Of a stretch of DNA of 64,000 nt, positions 1 to 13,513 are shown piece by piece. Under the pieces are notes generated by a model, which worked only from the letters and a program-made list of their open reading frames with translations, was not told the origin of the DNA and made no database searches. Numbering within the stretch: the stretch's first letter is position 1; every line of letters starts with the position of its first letter. The stretch spans positions 9,522,209 through 9,586,208 of the forward strand of contig NC_066844.1 in assembly GCF_001640805.2 (NCBI RefSeq), written 5' to 3'. The translations under genes and the position numbers were made by a program. The DNA comes from Lates calcarifer (lineage: Eukaryota > Chordata > Actinopteri > Centropomidae).

Positions 1-91
1 GGCTCTTGAAGACTGCATATTGTTAGCCTCTGCTAATGAGGGATACTTATATGTCTTATATGTCTATATGTGCTAACTCCAGCGAGCAATC

Positions 92-122
92 ACAACAACA
101 ACAACAACAACAACAACAACAG
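92..122. repeat. (CAA)n microsatellite
   Basis: About ten uninterrupted ACA/CAA units. Confidence 0.95.
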
Positions 123-414
123 ACTTATATTCCAGAACTAGAAAATTAATGTACTGACCCCTACATAGTTCCGGAGGCTGGGTAACGCTTCCGTTGAAAC
201 TGATAATTTATACTGTGTTTCTGTCAACATGACCGACACACAGTACAAAACAGCAAGGGGCATATGAACAATTGTAGTACCACTACTACAATAGGTCTGT
301 GTTGAACAGTTTTCTGTCTGTCCCGTCACCTAAAACATATGTTTTTATTAATATAATAAAGAAACATTTTCAGATAGAATCAAGCCTGATTCTGTCCACA
401 AAATTATAGACGTA

Positions 415-548
415 TAGAGACAAAGAACTATTCACACTCACATTCACACCTACAGGCAAGTTAGAATCACCAATTAAGGAGAAAACCCATGCAGGCACAG
501 GGAGAACATGTAAACTCCACACAGAAAAGCCAAAGGCAAACCAGGGTT
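415..548. repeat. Degenerate interspersed repeat common in fish genomes
   Basis: The order of the segments CACTCACATTCACACC, AGAATCACCAATTAA, GGAGAAAACCCATGCA, GGGAGAACATGTAAACTCC and ACACAGAAA matches a widespread vertebrate dispersed repeat that I recall from many fish loci. I cannot name the family with certainty. Confidence 0.55.
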
Positions 549-554
549 TGAATA

Positions 555-595
<41 letters not shown>

Positions 596-640
596 ATAAT
601 AATAATAATAATAATAATAATCATCATCATCATCATCATC
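555..640. repeat. Compound trinucleotide microsatellite (CTA)n-(AAT)n-(CAT)n
   Basis: Three arrays follow each other without spacer: CTA units from about 556 to 593, AAT units to about 620 and CAT units to 640. The poly-Leu, poly-Ile and poly-Ser frames they create are not genes. Confidence 0.95.
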
Positions 641-1864
641 TGTTCTCTGCAAATACCTGCAGAGAGCGGAGGAGGAGAGAGAAGAGAAAGCACAAAACTA
701 CACGAGAGAAAAGATGAGGAGTTAGTAAAGTGCTTGGTGCATCATGGGAAGTCCTCCGGCAGTATAGGCCTATAGCAGCATAACTAGGGCATGGCTCAGG
801 CCTGAGCCAGCCTTAACTGAAAACTTTATCAAAGAGGAAAGTTTTAATCCTACTCTTAATGGTCAGGCACCATCCTATCTCAAAATTCCCTACTGTCCCA
901 CTAGAACAATGTGCTCCCAGAATGCTGGCTTACCTATGGTAACTTGAATTTCCAAGTGTAGAGTAGAAGACTGAGCCTTCAGCTATCAGGCAGATATACT
1001 TTATAAGTGAGGAGGAGGATTTTAAATTCTATTCTGGATTTAACAGGGAGCCGATGCAGAGAAGCTAACACAGGAGAAATATGATCTCTTCCTAGTAATC
1101 AGTACTCACTCTGCAGCATTTTGCATCAACTGGAAGCTTTTCAGAGTTACTGAGTTACATCCTGATAACAAAGAATTGCAGGAATCAGCCTAGAAGTAAC
1201 TGCATCTTGAGACAGGATGTGCCTGATTTTTGCAATATTTCGTAGGTGAAAAGAGACCATCCTTGATGTTTGTTTTATGTGGGAGTTAAAGGACATATCC
1301 TAATAGCCAGTCTGCTGACATCTTGTAATTACCTCTCTACGTTGTAAAGTATCTTACAATTACTCACTGCAACACAAAAATGGTGGTGGGGGGCTGGGGG
1401 GTGGGCAGAATATATAATATGTCTGACACAGTTATTGTTGACCAAACACTGCTGTGTTTCTAATGGGCATTTTCATCTTCATGACTCAGTCTGATCTTGC
1501 AGCCTCTCATTCTGTTCTGCAGCAAAAATGACATGTTTGTGTTTTTCCAATTTCCTAAGCAGACAAACAAGGCTCTGCCGCTGACTAATCAAAGATGGGA
1601 AGGAAAAAAGTACTCTGGCTGCAAACAAACCTCCCTGCTACAATCTAACTCACACAGCATTTTTACCATCATGCCTATCTCAGCCTAGGAGGGGCTGGTG
1701 TCTCTGGTAACTTTGTAATGGTGAATATAAATACCACTTCTTGCAAAAATATAGAATACAACAACAAAACAAAGATACATGTTGATTTCTCCCTACCAAC
1801 AAAGGATTTTGAGAAAACAGGACTGAACATGAAATTGAACATAAAATTTAACTTGACAACTAAC

Positions 1865-2074
1865 TGCCACCAGCCCTTCAAAACATCAACTCTCTTCCTA
1901 TCTTCAAATCCAGACTCAAAACCCATCAGTTTAAGATTGCACTTTCACTGTAACCATTCTTACTGCAACTTCACTGACCTACATTACTTTTATTGTATGG
2001 TGATTTTATCCATTGTTGTTTTATTGATTATTGAATGTTGTACAGGGTCCTTGGTGCTTATAAATAAAATGTAC

Positions 2075-2115
<41 letters not shown>
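1865..2115 (+). mobile_element. 3' end of an L2-like LINE with (TTA)n tail
   Basis: A segment with the LINE-type C-terminal flavour (FKTSTLFLSSNPDSKPISLRL-like, in pieces) leads to GTCCTTGGTGCTTATAAATAAAATGTACT and then (TTA)n from about 2074 to 2115. The order, a 'cctTgGgtgc-tataaataaaatgta' 3'UTR followed by a trinucleotide tail, is that of teleost L2/Rex-type LINEs. It is 5'-truncated and carries no working protein. Confidence 0.6.
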
Positions 2116-2116
<1 letters not shown>

Positions 2117-5100
2117 AACAGTAGAGAGGTCTCATTTCACAAAAAAATATATCACAATTCAAAATCTTGATGCACTGACAAGTAATAAATCAAAAGTGAC
2201 ATCTGGGGGAAGTGAAGTGGCACCATCGCAGCTCTGCAATTCATACCTCCTCGTGTTAGACATGGAATTATTCTGTTTAAAATATTGCACAGACTTCACT
2301 ATTACAATGACAAAATACTTGTCAGTGTGTGGCTCTCAAGGAAAAGCTGTAGTATTTGTAAGTCTCCTGGGTGAGTGAGTAATATTTAGTAATTGGAAAT
2401 TGAACAAAGCCCTTAAGATATGAGTGACTTTGTTCATGTAAAGAAACTATCAGTGATCCTTGCTGATCGCTTGTGCTGAAACTTTCAATCCATTTAAATC
2501 TCAAAGTCACCAGTCTTACACATGTATTATCAAACACAAAAAGAGAATACCAGTAGTTAGCTGTAGCTGATGGTATATCAGCTCATTTTATGAGTTTTAT
2601 GTTGTTTTATTCTCCATATGATTTTTACCTGTTTACCCTTGTCATCATACTGGCCACTGTAAAGGCCTATGTTGGTGGTAACATGTTTCCAGATCAGCAG
2701 AAGCATTTTTTATGTCCTCCATTTTCACACAAAAGTCAAGTTTCACATTTAGCTGTTAAAGACAGAATAATGTAGAAGGGTGATCAGCTTTTCCCACAGA
2801 ATAAACTCCAAACTCAACAAAACTATGCAATGACAGGACAATTCTCAGACAGGAATTCATCAAGAAATTGTTTGCCAAGAAATAGTACATGTAACTGCTT
2901 GTGAAACCACAACTTGTTGTATGTGAACAGGAGTGCATAAGTAGTTTTGGGTGGTTGTAAAGAATTAATAAAAAATCTAAACTAAAAAGTTGATAAATGG
3001 AATTAATCTAGAATTTCTTTTGTGTATTTAGATCAAAGTATTCTCTTAATAAACATATCTACTCTGACACATGCAAAGGAACGGAAGTGATGAAATGTCT
3101 CTGTGCAGTATGACTCTGCATAACATGAATTACCAGGCACTTAATTCCTGTTACATCTGTGTGATAAACCTGTGTCATAAACACCTTGTAAAATTAACCA
3201 CAATAATGAATCAACAGCCCTGCAGGGGAACCATGAGACCTGACAGTTGGTTAGGATGATGATGAAGTGCTGAAAGCTTCTCTAGGGACCAGGAGCAAAA
3301 TGTGTTTATGAAGATGTGGCTGCCATATGCCTGTTCCCTGTGTGTTGTTTACAACATGCTGAGGCAGCAGGGAGCTGAGATAGTTGGATAGAGGTGGAAA
3401 CAGCATATATTACCGGTTATATAGGTAATTCAGGATGTTTGCACAGCTGAGTATGACCTGGTTTGAATGTTGTTTGAAGGCTTACAAATGTTGGAAAAAG
3501 AAAAAATAATGGTCTAGAAGTTCCATGCTCAATGGATCCTCAAGAAAGAGGAGTTACTTCAGGATTCCCTGTCTTGTTTATTTTCTGCAGAGACTTTGTT
3601 AGGTGATTGACATTTGGGGCATAATGGAGTAGATGGGCATGCAACCCACCGGATTGAATCATCTGGGCAATAAGATATAAGAATATGAAAAAGTATGAGA
3701 AATAGCTCTTTGATTTTTTTAAAAAGAAGTATAAGCCTGTGGACATAAAAATGTGAGAGTTCCCAAGGAGCATTTCAGTGGGAAACAATCACCACCAGCA
3801 GTGCACACTGATGAAACATGCAGCAGTAAAATCAGTTCACTTAGGATTCTGGGTCAGTGTTAGAGAGACTATAGTGCAGTGCTGTGTTCTTACTTGAAAT
3901 ATTCTGAATTGCTAGAGGTCTGTTTTACACCTTGGACTGACTCTTCATAGCAATAGCAGCTGAGCCTTGTGGGAATTGAAGTATTTAGAGCTGTTAATCA
4001 TACAATCTGACATATGATTAAAAAAAAACAAACAAAACAAACAAAAAAACCCCACAGTTCTCCATAATTTGGTTGAAAAAAAAGAAGCCTTTTTACCATA
4101 AGATAATTATTCTGTATTTTAGATCACTCACTGTGTGAGTGTAAACTTGTAATTGAAAACTTATGTAAAGTTACGGGGCAAATTTTAAGAGTTTGACCAA
4201 ATTTTGCTTGTATCTTGTTCATGTGCATGTTCATGTGCATGCATGTGAAAGCGTGTACGCATCTAGTAACATACTTCTAGCCAACAAACCTGACTGAATA
4301 TAAGTTAAAATATATTTTTTAAATGGCTTGACAATTGTTTTGTGAGGAAGGAAATGCATTTAACACATTTGGGGGGCATCATGATTTTTGGTGGGAAATA
4401 CTAAATAGAAACACAAGTTTGTTTGCAAGAAAACCACAGGGCACTTTAAATTGAAATAATAAGGTCCACTGGATGGGTGCTGCAATCCTGAAGACACTCC
4501 TTGCTCCTGTGCACTATGTGAAAATTTTTTACATATTATTGTGCTCACATGGTGCATGAATAAATCCATTTCAATTGTTTACTTGAAGGTGACAGGATAC
4601 AGGATACACATCCTTGCTGCTGTGCTGTTTTGACAAAAATGAAATAATTGAAAATTGAAATATCCTTGAAGATTCTCCTGCCCAAGAAACATGGTAAATT
4701 TGAAAAAAATGTACAGCAATGCTTTATTTGACTATAGTTAAAACAAGCAAACAGGGGAGATATTATTATATTTAGTTTCACATAAAAGCTTCAAATATAA
4801 GGATGATGATAACACAAGGGGCACAGACTGGGGCTAAATCTCAGGCAACACTGATATCCCACTAAGACCCCTCTTTGGGTTAGCTAAATCTGTCTTCACT
4901 GGACCAGTGCAAGGATTGATAGTCCACCAGGGTGGCTGGCCTTGAGCTAAAAAAGCCTCTCAGGTTTCTTAGCAGGCTTTTAGCTGTCATTAACATCGGC
5001 AGTATTGATTCTGCTGCTCTGAGCAACAGATGGACGCAGCCTCAGGGGAGAACAGTCTAGCCTGTCTGTCATTCATCTCTCCAGAGTTTGATATACTGTA

Positions 5101-6237
5101 AAACATGAACAATGGTGGACCGGGCTAATCAGTACAAGGTGCCAATGATGATATTTCATGTCAGAAAAGCTATGCAAAGGGACATTGTTTCATTGTCCTT
5201 TCACAGGAAGGAATTCTTCGAGAGCTGGTTTTACACAGTGTTAAATTTGTGCTGCTCATCTCTCTTCTCCTTGATCATCAAGCTTGTGTTTGTTTCTGCA
5301 AAGGCATCTTCTTCCAGCAGCTCACAAGATTTCCATCATAGTGGATTCCCATGGATTTCTTTAGGAACCCAAATGTTCTCAATGAACTCACTGTGAGCTT
5401 TCCTGCTATGTTTTTATTAATTTATTGATCTTTTTTATTGCCACTGAGGTGTAATGTGTTAACAAATTTAACAACCCTCAACAGGCTTCCTCGTCAAAAG
5501 CAGGTTAGGTGTTATATAACAGTAAAGATGCCTTTTTGACTGGCTGTAGAATCATCATTACTGTACATCAGTACTGTCAGTACTGATCAGCCTGTTGGAC
5601 AGTACCTATACCTATACAGCAGTTTAGTTTGTATCAATTTGGTAAACTGTCATTTCAACCACCAGACAAGCCTTTCTTATTTCTTGTTTCAGGATTGAAA
5701 TATAGACACACAGACAGACAGGCAGACAGAGAATCATCCATTTATAGTTGGATATTTTGACATTCAGACTGCACATCATCAGCTAGGTTTACACAGCCCT
5801 GAGTCAAGTCTGGTGAACATCCACTGATACTTGAACAGAGCAGGTACAGGAAGAATGAATCTTCATGTCTGAGTGAAGGGCAGAGCTGATTTGCTGATTT
5901 GATTTGCTGACTTGTTATATTTTTACAATATTTTGAAACAAATTAAAGAAATATCAGTTGTCAAAAACTTAAAGAAAGGAAATACAGCTCTGTGCTGGGA
6001 CACATTTCAGGCTGCTGGAGTCCCTGTGCGGGTCCTTGGTTAAATATGGAACTGGGGGATATATAAGGCAAATAACATTTCTGTGTACTGACACACACAG
6101 AGGCAGTGGTCCAAACATTTCATTTCATCACAGCCACTTGATATTTTTGTCACTGGTATTTCATTAAGTTAGTTCATTTGCTCTTGTTGCACATCACTCT
6201 TTGTAAACATCATTTGGTAAATCTGACACCACCAGCA

Positions 6238-6290
6238 CAGACACGCACGCACGCACACACAGACACACACACACACACACACGCACACCC
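6238..6290. repeat. (CA)n microsatellite with CACG interruptions
   Basis: A CACGCACGCACG start is followed by about 12 CA units. The overlapping open frames on both strands are created by this repeat. Confidence 0.95.
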
Positions 6291-9200
6291 CACAACCAGC
6301 CCAGGAAAGATGACATGTGACAGTTGGTGGATGATTTGTGAACACTGCTGGCTGACTTGTGTGTGTGTGCAGAGCACAAATGAAAATGAATGGGGCGGCA
6401 GGGAGCACAGAGGGCAGACAGTGGAGAGGTGCTTTGGCGGGGTGGGTGGACTAAAACAGTGACAGGTGTGATGGGGTGACCTGATGAATCTGTCTGGGGT
6501 AACCAAATACCCAAAGGAGAAGCAGTGATGGAGGCAGAATTATTCTTCTCTTACATTTATTTATAGTATATGAGTAATAATTTCTATGTATTAATAATTT
6601 TTGGGCAGGTGGTGGCCTGAATATCATTCAATATTCAATTCAATATTATTACATTAAATAAGATATCTTGTACTGTGTTTAATCTCAGTGTAGACTGCTT
6701 ATTAAGCCAAAACTGCAATCTTTCCCTAACCTTAATTAGTTGTGTATGATTGTAATTTAGGTTGAAATACATACTGTAAACTTTCTCTGGATTCACACTT
6801 TCTAGCCTACAAATGATAATGTCACTTTTCAATGACTTCCTTCCTGCAAACAGTAGTAGAGGTGCTGCTATTTCTTACAAGAAACATATTTGATTATTTC
6901 ACCTCCCAGTGTTGTGACTTTCTCACTAGATTTAATGATTTTGTTGTCCAAACAGAGCCCTACCTACAAATTTGACAACTTTTTGTACAGATCTTACTGT
7001 TCTCCCTTAAATAAAGTTATTAACATTCCTCTGAATATGCAGTCAGCACTGACATTGACAGAAATGTGGAAATTAAATTATACATTGCCTCTCGCCCAAT
7101 GTCAGCCCCCCTCCCCCATGACCTATAAGGATGAGTGGTTTAGATAATGGATGGATGTATGACGTCATGGTTTCAGATTCTTTGGCTGCTTGAGAAGTTG
7201 AAACCTGAACAATCAGTAAATCTGAGAGCTAAGAGGTTCAAATAGGATTGGTTCAGAAGACAACACTGGCACTCACTTCAACTGCAATTGTAAACAGAGA
7301 AGTGGGCAAATGAAAGTTCCTGGAACAAAGCCAGATAAATTAATTTGAAAACCTTGCACCTGAACTCAGTGCCTTGATAAAAGTTGGCACAGACAGAAAG
7401 CGTTTGGTGACATGACTGTGGAAAACTAATTTCAAATGTATCCGGAGACACATAGGAACATAGTCTTTGATGTTCTTTACAGTTTCACTGAACATAAATC
7501 TTTCTACTCAAGATGTATGTATATATGCTACATATTTGAGAAGCTTATGACATTTATAGTACTTGTTTAATTATGACCAGTGTTTAGCTGTCTGTATATC
7601 ACACTGTCTTCTGTGTTCACACTCTTTAATAATAAAAAAAAGCACAACAATACAATGCAGGCTGCAAAGCATCACCTTGTACTGCATGGGTCAAGCTAAA
7701 GCCAAAATACATTACACAGATTGTAGGACAATCTCTTGAGATGCTCTACAAATCAGCCTATCGTCGTAGAATATTACAGCTGGTCAACAACAATAATAAT
7801 AACCATCATCAAAAAATAGAGAAAAAATACAATGACAGACATTCAAAAATAAACAAATGATAGCATACTGAATATGTAATAGAAATACTTGATTTCTAAT
7901 TCTACATGAATGATAGAATTTATATGTGACACACAAATCTGGATTAGTTTAGTTGCCAGTTCAGCAAGTAAAGAATGTGCTATTTTCCAGAAAATAACAT
8001 TGTTGTCTGGATATGGCAGAGAGGCACACAACACATTAAATAAATAAAAATTAAAAACATATTCTGGTGGAGCTGTATGATCATATCAATCTAATACTTT
8101 TTCAGTCTTAATTTTACTCTATCACATGTTGTCTCCTTCTGATGTGTATAGGCTGCAGATTTATTACACGTGTCCTTCTGCCTTCAGATACAGGGATTTG
8201 GTGACCTGAAGGAGATGCTTTTCATACAGTATATAGCAGCTGTGACAACAGACACTGTCAGATCAATCATATTAATCTACAAATCAATGCAGACTGATTT
8301 ACTTCTCTACCCACATTAAACTAATTTTTTTTCTGTGGATTTGCTGAAAGAATTTAGTTTGTTTGAAGTGCCAGGGAAGAGACATTACTTCAGAAACAAA
8401 CGTGCTTCTGAGACACTTTTGCTCTGCTTCATCTGAATATGCTAGGAAAAAGGCCTGTATTATCCTTGTGTTCACATCAGCAAAAGAATACCTTGTCAGT
8501 TTGTGTGTTATGTTATGTTTTTTTCAGCTTTGTTTCACTAATTCTCTCTTTCTCATTGTAATGCTGCTTAATTTTAAACACTGAGATACATTGGTTGCAT
8601 CTGTTTTCTGCATACACTACAACATACACTACACTGTCAGACTGTGTGTGGCATACTAAATTAGTCTAAAACAAATCTGCATTTTTATTGCTTTCTTCTT
8701 TCTTATTGCTTGCTTTTTCCAACTCTATTACTAAACTGTTTAGTTCCAGTGCACATCAGCCCAGAGCTTTGGATGCAGGAAGACTCATTATTTACCATCC
8801 CAAAACAAGATCATGAATTACTGCTGATTAATTAAGCACATTATCAGTCTTCCTTGCAGCACTGTGACTTGACTTGAGATTTAAAATTACCAATTAGCCA
8901 GGACGTGAGCACGTTGGCTCTGCATGCCGTCTGTTGCTGCGTGTTGTCATAAGATGACCCTGTCTGTCTAATTGGTGACATTTTTGTATGTTGCCTGTTC
9001 TGCTCTAATGACCCAGAGGATGAAATATGAAATTACAAAACTGGATCAGTGCTCATTATTCCCACAATAATCCATTACTGTCACAACAGACAAACTATTT
9101 CTTTTTCTGTTTTTACATTATAGTATATTCTCCTGTGAATGATCACGTCCATTGTGTGTTTCTTTCTCCTTTTATTGGTTGCAGTGATATAGACTCATAC

Positions 9201-9659
9201 CAAATTCTCAACAAAACAGTGTCAATATTGCACCCCATATTGTTTATTTAAGTTTAATTCATTTGATTATTTCAAAATTAATTATTATAATGAAAACCTA
9301 CAGTGAGAAAAATGTTGCATTCAAATCTAAAATCAAGTTAACGTATGCAAGGGTAACTAAAATCAAAGCAAATTTTATATTCACAAAGCTGAAAACATGA
9401 AAATCCCCTCAGTTTTTTTTTAAGCCATTCAAAACAGGACACTTGAATTTATTGCATTTTCAGAGTTTTGTTGATCATATGAACATAGGCCATTCTGATA
9501 TTATAATACCTTGACATAAATTTTTTTTTTTAAAGAAATAAAAAGGCTAGTTTTTTCTTTTTTAAGCACAATACACGTGGAGTATATTAGAAGTATATGG
9601 GTGTGATGTCACCCCAAGCTATCAGTATGCAGTGTTTAATTGGAGGGGTCTTTTACTTC

Positions 9660-9845
9660 TCCCCAGGGAGCAGGGGTGTGGAGGGCGGCGGGGAGGCTGC
9701 ACCTGCCGCCTCTGTGCTTCACTTCCCGGCAGCCGAACGCCCACAACAAAAGGAGGTGGAAACTGCCGCCGCTCCATCTGACCACGAAGATGCTGCGTCA
9801 AGTTAGCCACGGGAAACGATAAAGTCGCCGGAAATTCTCGATTTT
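9660..9845. promoter_or_regulatory. CpG-rich island 0.6 kb upstream of the cntn2 promoter candidate
   Basis: GGCGGCGG, GCCGCC, CCGGCAGCCGAACG and GTCGCCGG are clustered in an AT-rich setting. It could be an upstream part of the cntn2 CpG promoter or an alternative first exon. No clear donor follows, so only the base composition supports the call. Confidence 0.35.
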
Positions 9846-10339
9846 GCCTTCAAAATAAAAGGTTTTGGCTTGCCGCTCAGCGCTGAAGACTTAATACTGA
9901 GGCATCTTGTGTACAAATATAGCTTAAACAGCAACGTAACTCTGTAGAAATAATTTCAGACACATGAAAACAATTTTGTGATTGCCTGCTTGAATGTTGT
10001 GTTGATAGACATGAAGCTACGCAATGGTCATTTATTTAATAATTTTAGAAATATTACTACTCGCTATAGGTTACATCTTTGAAATTATAAAAAAATAAAA
10101 AAAAATCTCAGTTGCCTCTAATTGCTTTTGGCATTTTGAGTCAAAAAGTCAAGCAGTTTTTTTGATTAGTAGGTTGGTAGGTAGTAAGACTCTTGACACT
10201 CTCTTTTTAATTCAAATGTACAAATACTGACTAATATGGCTTCTCTAAAAATGTAAGTTATGCTAGCTGGAATTTCGAGCACATGTCTGACACAGACTGA
10301 CCGGTTATTGTCATAACTTTTATTAGGGACACATTTATT

Positions 10340-10734
10340 TTTGTAATATAGAGACCGGTAGTTGGCGACTTGTGTTGTGTTTTCGCTGACACTAGTGAAA
10401 GGAGACCAGAAGGTGATCGAAAGAAAGGAGGGATGCAGAGGAGAGGAAGAAATTAAGGAGAGAGAGAGAGGGGAAGGGAGAGAGAGAGGCTGGCCCGTCC
10501 TTGATTGCGGCTCGACTAAATTTCATAGCGGAGAGGAAGGAGGAGAAGTGAGGACAGGACACAGGAAGAAGGAAGAGAGAAGGATAGGAGGATAGTAAAA
10601 AGCGTCCCGGTTCCTATCGACTGAAACACGGTGTTGATTTCACCGACGCAGCGAGCAGCATCACCTCACCTCCTGCGCATCATCCGCGGCTCCGCATTGC
10701 CACTGCCCGCGGAGAAGACTATCCGTGTTACAAG
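10340..10734 (+). promoter_or_regulatory. cntn2: Probable cntn2 core promoter and first non-coding exon
   Basis: This stretch is rich in purines (GA repeats from about 10440 to 10590) and then in CpG (about 10600-10720), unlike the AT-rich surroundings. It ends at a consensus donor, CAAG followed by GTAAGC, at 10734/10735. No good coding frame with an ATG crosses it. A TATA-less CpG promoter with a non-coding first exon and a long first intron fits neuronal adhesion genes. The transcription start is not visible in the sequence, and linkage to the coding exons 18.7 kb downstream is inferred from orientation and the absence of any other gene between. Confidence 0.5.
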
Positions 10735-13513
10735 GTAAGCAAACCCACACCTCTCACTAAACACCGCTATCATTTTCTTCGTCTTTGTGAATATATACCC
10801 TCCACTTTATCTTATTGTGCAATATGTGCTGAAAAATATAGCGGCAAATGCGGGTTTTCGTTGTGTTGTTGAAAGCTTATTTCGGCTCAACGGGTTAATA
10901 CAGTATGAACGGGGATCCCGCTTATCAGTGTTTTTGACGCAGTAGCACAAGTGTGATTAAGGCAGAGCCACAGAACCAACAATTAACGTTAATGAGCATG
11001 TTTTCTTTCTTGTGAAGTGGTGGCGCACTAAACTTCATTCAAAATCTGGCAAACGTAGGTTACACCTCGTAACGTGACTCAGGACCAATGGTGTAGCCTG
11101 TCTTCGCGTACGCTTAAATAATTGCCACTTATACTGGTTTAATTTCAAGTCTTTAAGTTATGTTTACCTGAAAACACCCAGCAGTGGTGAATAAACTGAC
11201 GTTTTAATGAATTAGGTATCGCGTTGCTTGCATAATGGCAGGCGACGCCAAGCACACCAAATTATCCATTTTCACGTAGGGTTATATTCTGTGTTTATGT
11301 ATAGTCCAAGCCCGCTATTCCTAACTGTTTGTCTGACATCCATACGAGAGACGTATTCATGTATTAGGAGAATGAATGACTGAAAGCTCAGGTGACAGTT
11401 GTGAGCAGTTTTTGACTGAGGTTAGTCTAATAATGATGCATATTGGGGATTTTGAACGTGATTTTGGATAGGCCAGCATAATGTTATGGTACAATGAATG
11501 AATCACTTTTTTTGTTCCATCTGCCTATCCCATCAGATTCTGCAAGTATTCACAAATCGTTCTCAGCTATTATCATCCACTGTGGACGGCTGTTATACAT
11601 AAATTCCCCCTTGTACAAACTCTTAATAATAGGTGGGATCTTAAATGAGACTGGAGTTCTGAGAGATTAAAGTTTTAGTTAAAGTATTGGGTCATCACGT
11701 CTTCTTCAGTGGTCACGTAATGAGTCGGCTGTGATGCATGCATCTCTTTAACAGTCACACCTTTTCCCTCTGTTTATTATATAGTATTTTGTTGATAAGG
11801 GCCTATCACAAATGTTATAATTGCACAACATTAATTACATCCAAAAATGACAATAGTATATTGAGATTTTGGTATGTGTAGTTTTTAAATGTCTCAAGTA
11901 ATCTTATAGTAATACACTCTAAAAATACCATGTACCAAAATAAATTTAGGTTTTATTGGATTTGAATTAGATTAGTATTTGTGGCATTGTGGCACATTTT
12001 TTTAAAACTTGGAAGTAGTTGTTGATTGGGTTAGGCTGGCTGGTTTTAAACATAAATGTTTAATGTGATGCACATTGTCGTCCTGTCACAGATGGAAAAG
12101 ATTTTGTGGAAGCTGCTGTTTATTCTTTTAATCAGCCATTGGAAAAATTGACAGTATTCAGCTTATGCCCGATTTTGTGTTAGTATTGGGATTCTGGTTC
12201 TGATGGACTTCACTGGCGTTATCAGTCAGGACTGTTGTAGACTACCTCCACAAGTTAGGCTCAACTTTTCGTCAAGTACATATACGTACAGCAAAGCACA
12301 CAGCTTGTTGTGCTTTAAAATTTTCCACATGCCAGAAAAGATTATAGATCAAAAAACATATTTACATGCTATTATATTGTAAATTGGCATAAAAGAGAAA
12401 TTATTTTTCCAAGCCAGGCCAAAAATTTATGTAAAAGTTTAGTATGATGATCAACTACTTTTATATTAACTACAATTTCATTTTTGTTGTTATTCTGGCA
12501 TGTGGGATTTCATCAGTGACATGAGGTTTCACTAAAGTTGGTCACTTTAAACCTGGCTAGTGGCTACCATGCTATTGCATTTAACTAGTATCACTGGAGT
12601 CTTATATCAACATTGTGCTGTAATCTGTCATGAAGAAAATTACTTGCCCAGAAAAAATACATTTTATGCTATTTTTATAGCCATTTACATCCATAAACTT
12701 TATTATGTCACCGTATGTCACCATTTTGCATGCAGGCTCCATTCACAAAGTGAGGGTAATGTTAATGAGTACATGAAGTCATTTATATTTAAATGAAAGT
12801 TCACTTTATATAAGACAGCTTTATTTGTAAATTGTAAGCGTGTTAAGGTTGTTGTGTGGCATTATGTATGCATTGGACTGAAGATAGCTGCTGCTCCGCT
12901 GAAAGCATGTTGTCATCAGTCAATTTTTTTTATGTTTGTGCATCCAGGTGTAGAGGTTGGTCAGAATGTGTTTAACCTAGCTCAGCACAGACTGGATGCA
13001 TGGGGAAATAGCTAGCTTTAAAAAAGTAACAAACAAACAAACAAACAAAAAAAACATCTTCTAGCAATTCCAGTCTTATTTGCATGTTCAGTGTAATGTT
13101 TTTCTTTCAAGTTACACAAGATGATAAGAACCTTGAACTCGTACCTGCTGATGATTTATGACATTGAAATTGTAATATTCTGTACTCTGTTGGAGTAAAA
13201 GTCTCCAGAGGGGATCTCTGTAAAGACTCCGTCAGATAGTGAGCATGCGTTTATCAGTAGGAAAAAAAACACAGGAGGCACAAAATGTAATCTGGTGTTC
13301 ATACGGGAAGTTATTAGTGTGTAATTAACTGGTAAAAGGACCATAGGGGTTCAATAACAGCAAATAGTGCAGAGAAATCTATCATACTCAGCTGAAGTTA
13401 CAGCAAGTGGAATCAGATGCTTGCCAGTGATTTTATGTGCAGTAAGTGTGTGCAGTAGCTGAAAAGAGGTATGGTTGTCAATCATTTTGCTGGCCCATTG
13501 TTAAATATCACAG
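10735..13513. other. Start of cntn2 intron 1, no feature recognised beyond A-rich runs
   Basis: This is AT-rich non-coding DNA after the first-exon donor. It holds an (AAAC)n-type run at about 13030-13055 and no transposon I can name. Conserved regulatory elements would not be visible without alignment. Confidence 0.6.

Larger units (their letters stand above)
1..9600. other. Intergenic region upstream of cntn2, no gene recognised
   Basis: No frame in this stretch resembles a known protein and no consistent exon chain was found on either strand. It is AT-rich and holds the microsatellites and LINE fragment listed separately, plus A-rich runs (for example 4020-4055) and short repeated GTGCATGTTCAT units near 4217-4245. 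The longest frames (such as 1718-2116 and 5112-5396) are chance or repeat-derived. Confidence 0.7.

Noticed and set aside
548..775. Frames encoding poly-Leu, poly-Ile and poly-Ser
   Set aside because: They are produced by the CTA/AAT/CAT microsatellite and have no flanking gene structure.
1718..2116. A 132-codon plus-strand frame ending in poly-Tyr
   Set aside because: The end is the (TTA)n tail of a LINE fragment and the start has no recognisable domain or promoter.
6178..6514. Overlapping frames on both strands near 6.2-6.5 kb
   Set aside because: They all pass through the (CA)n repeat and have no independent support.
10362..10595. A 77-codon Glu/Arg-rich open frame over the cntn2 promoter region
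   Set aside because: It opens with TTG, not ATG, and its composition simply reflects the GA repeat. It is best read as 5'UTR or promoter.
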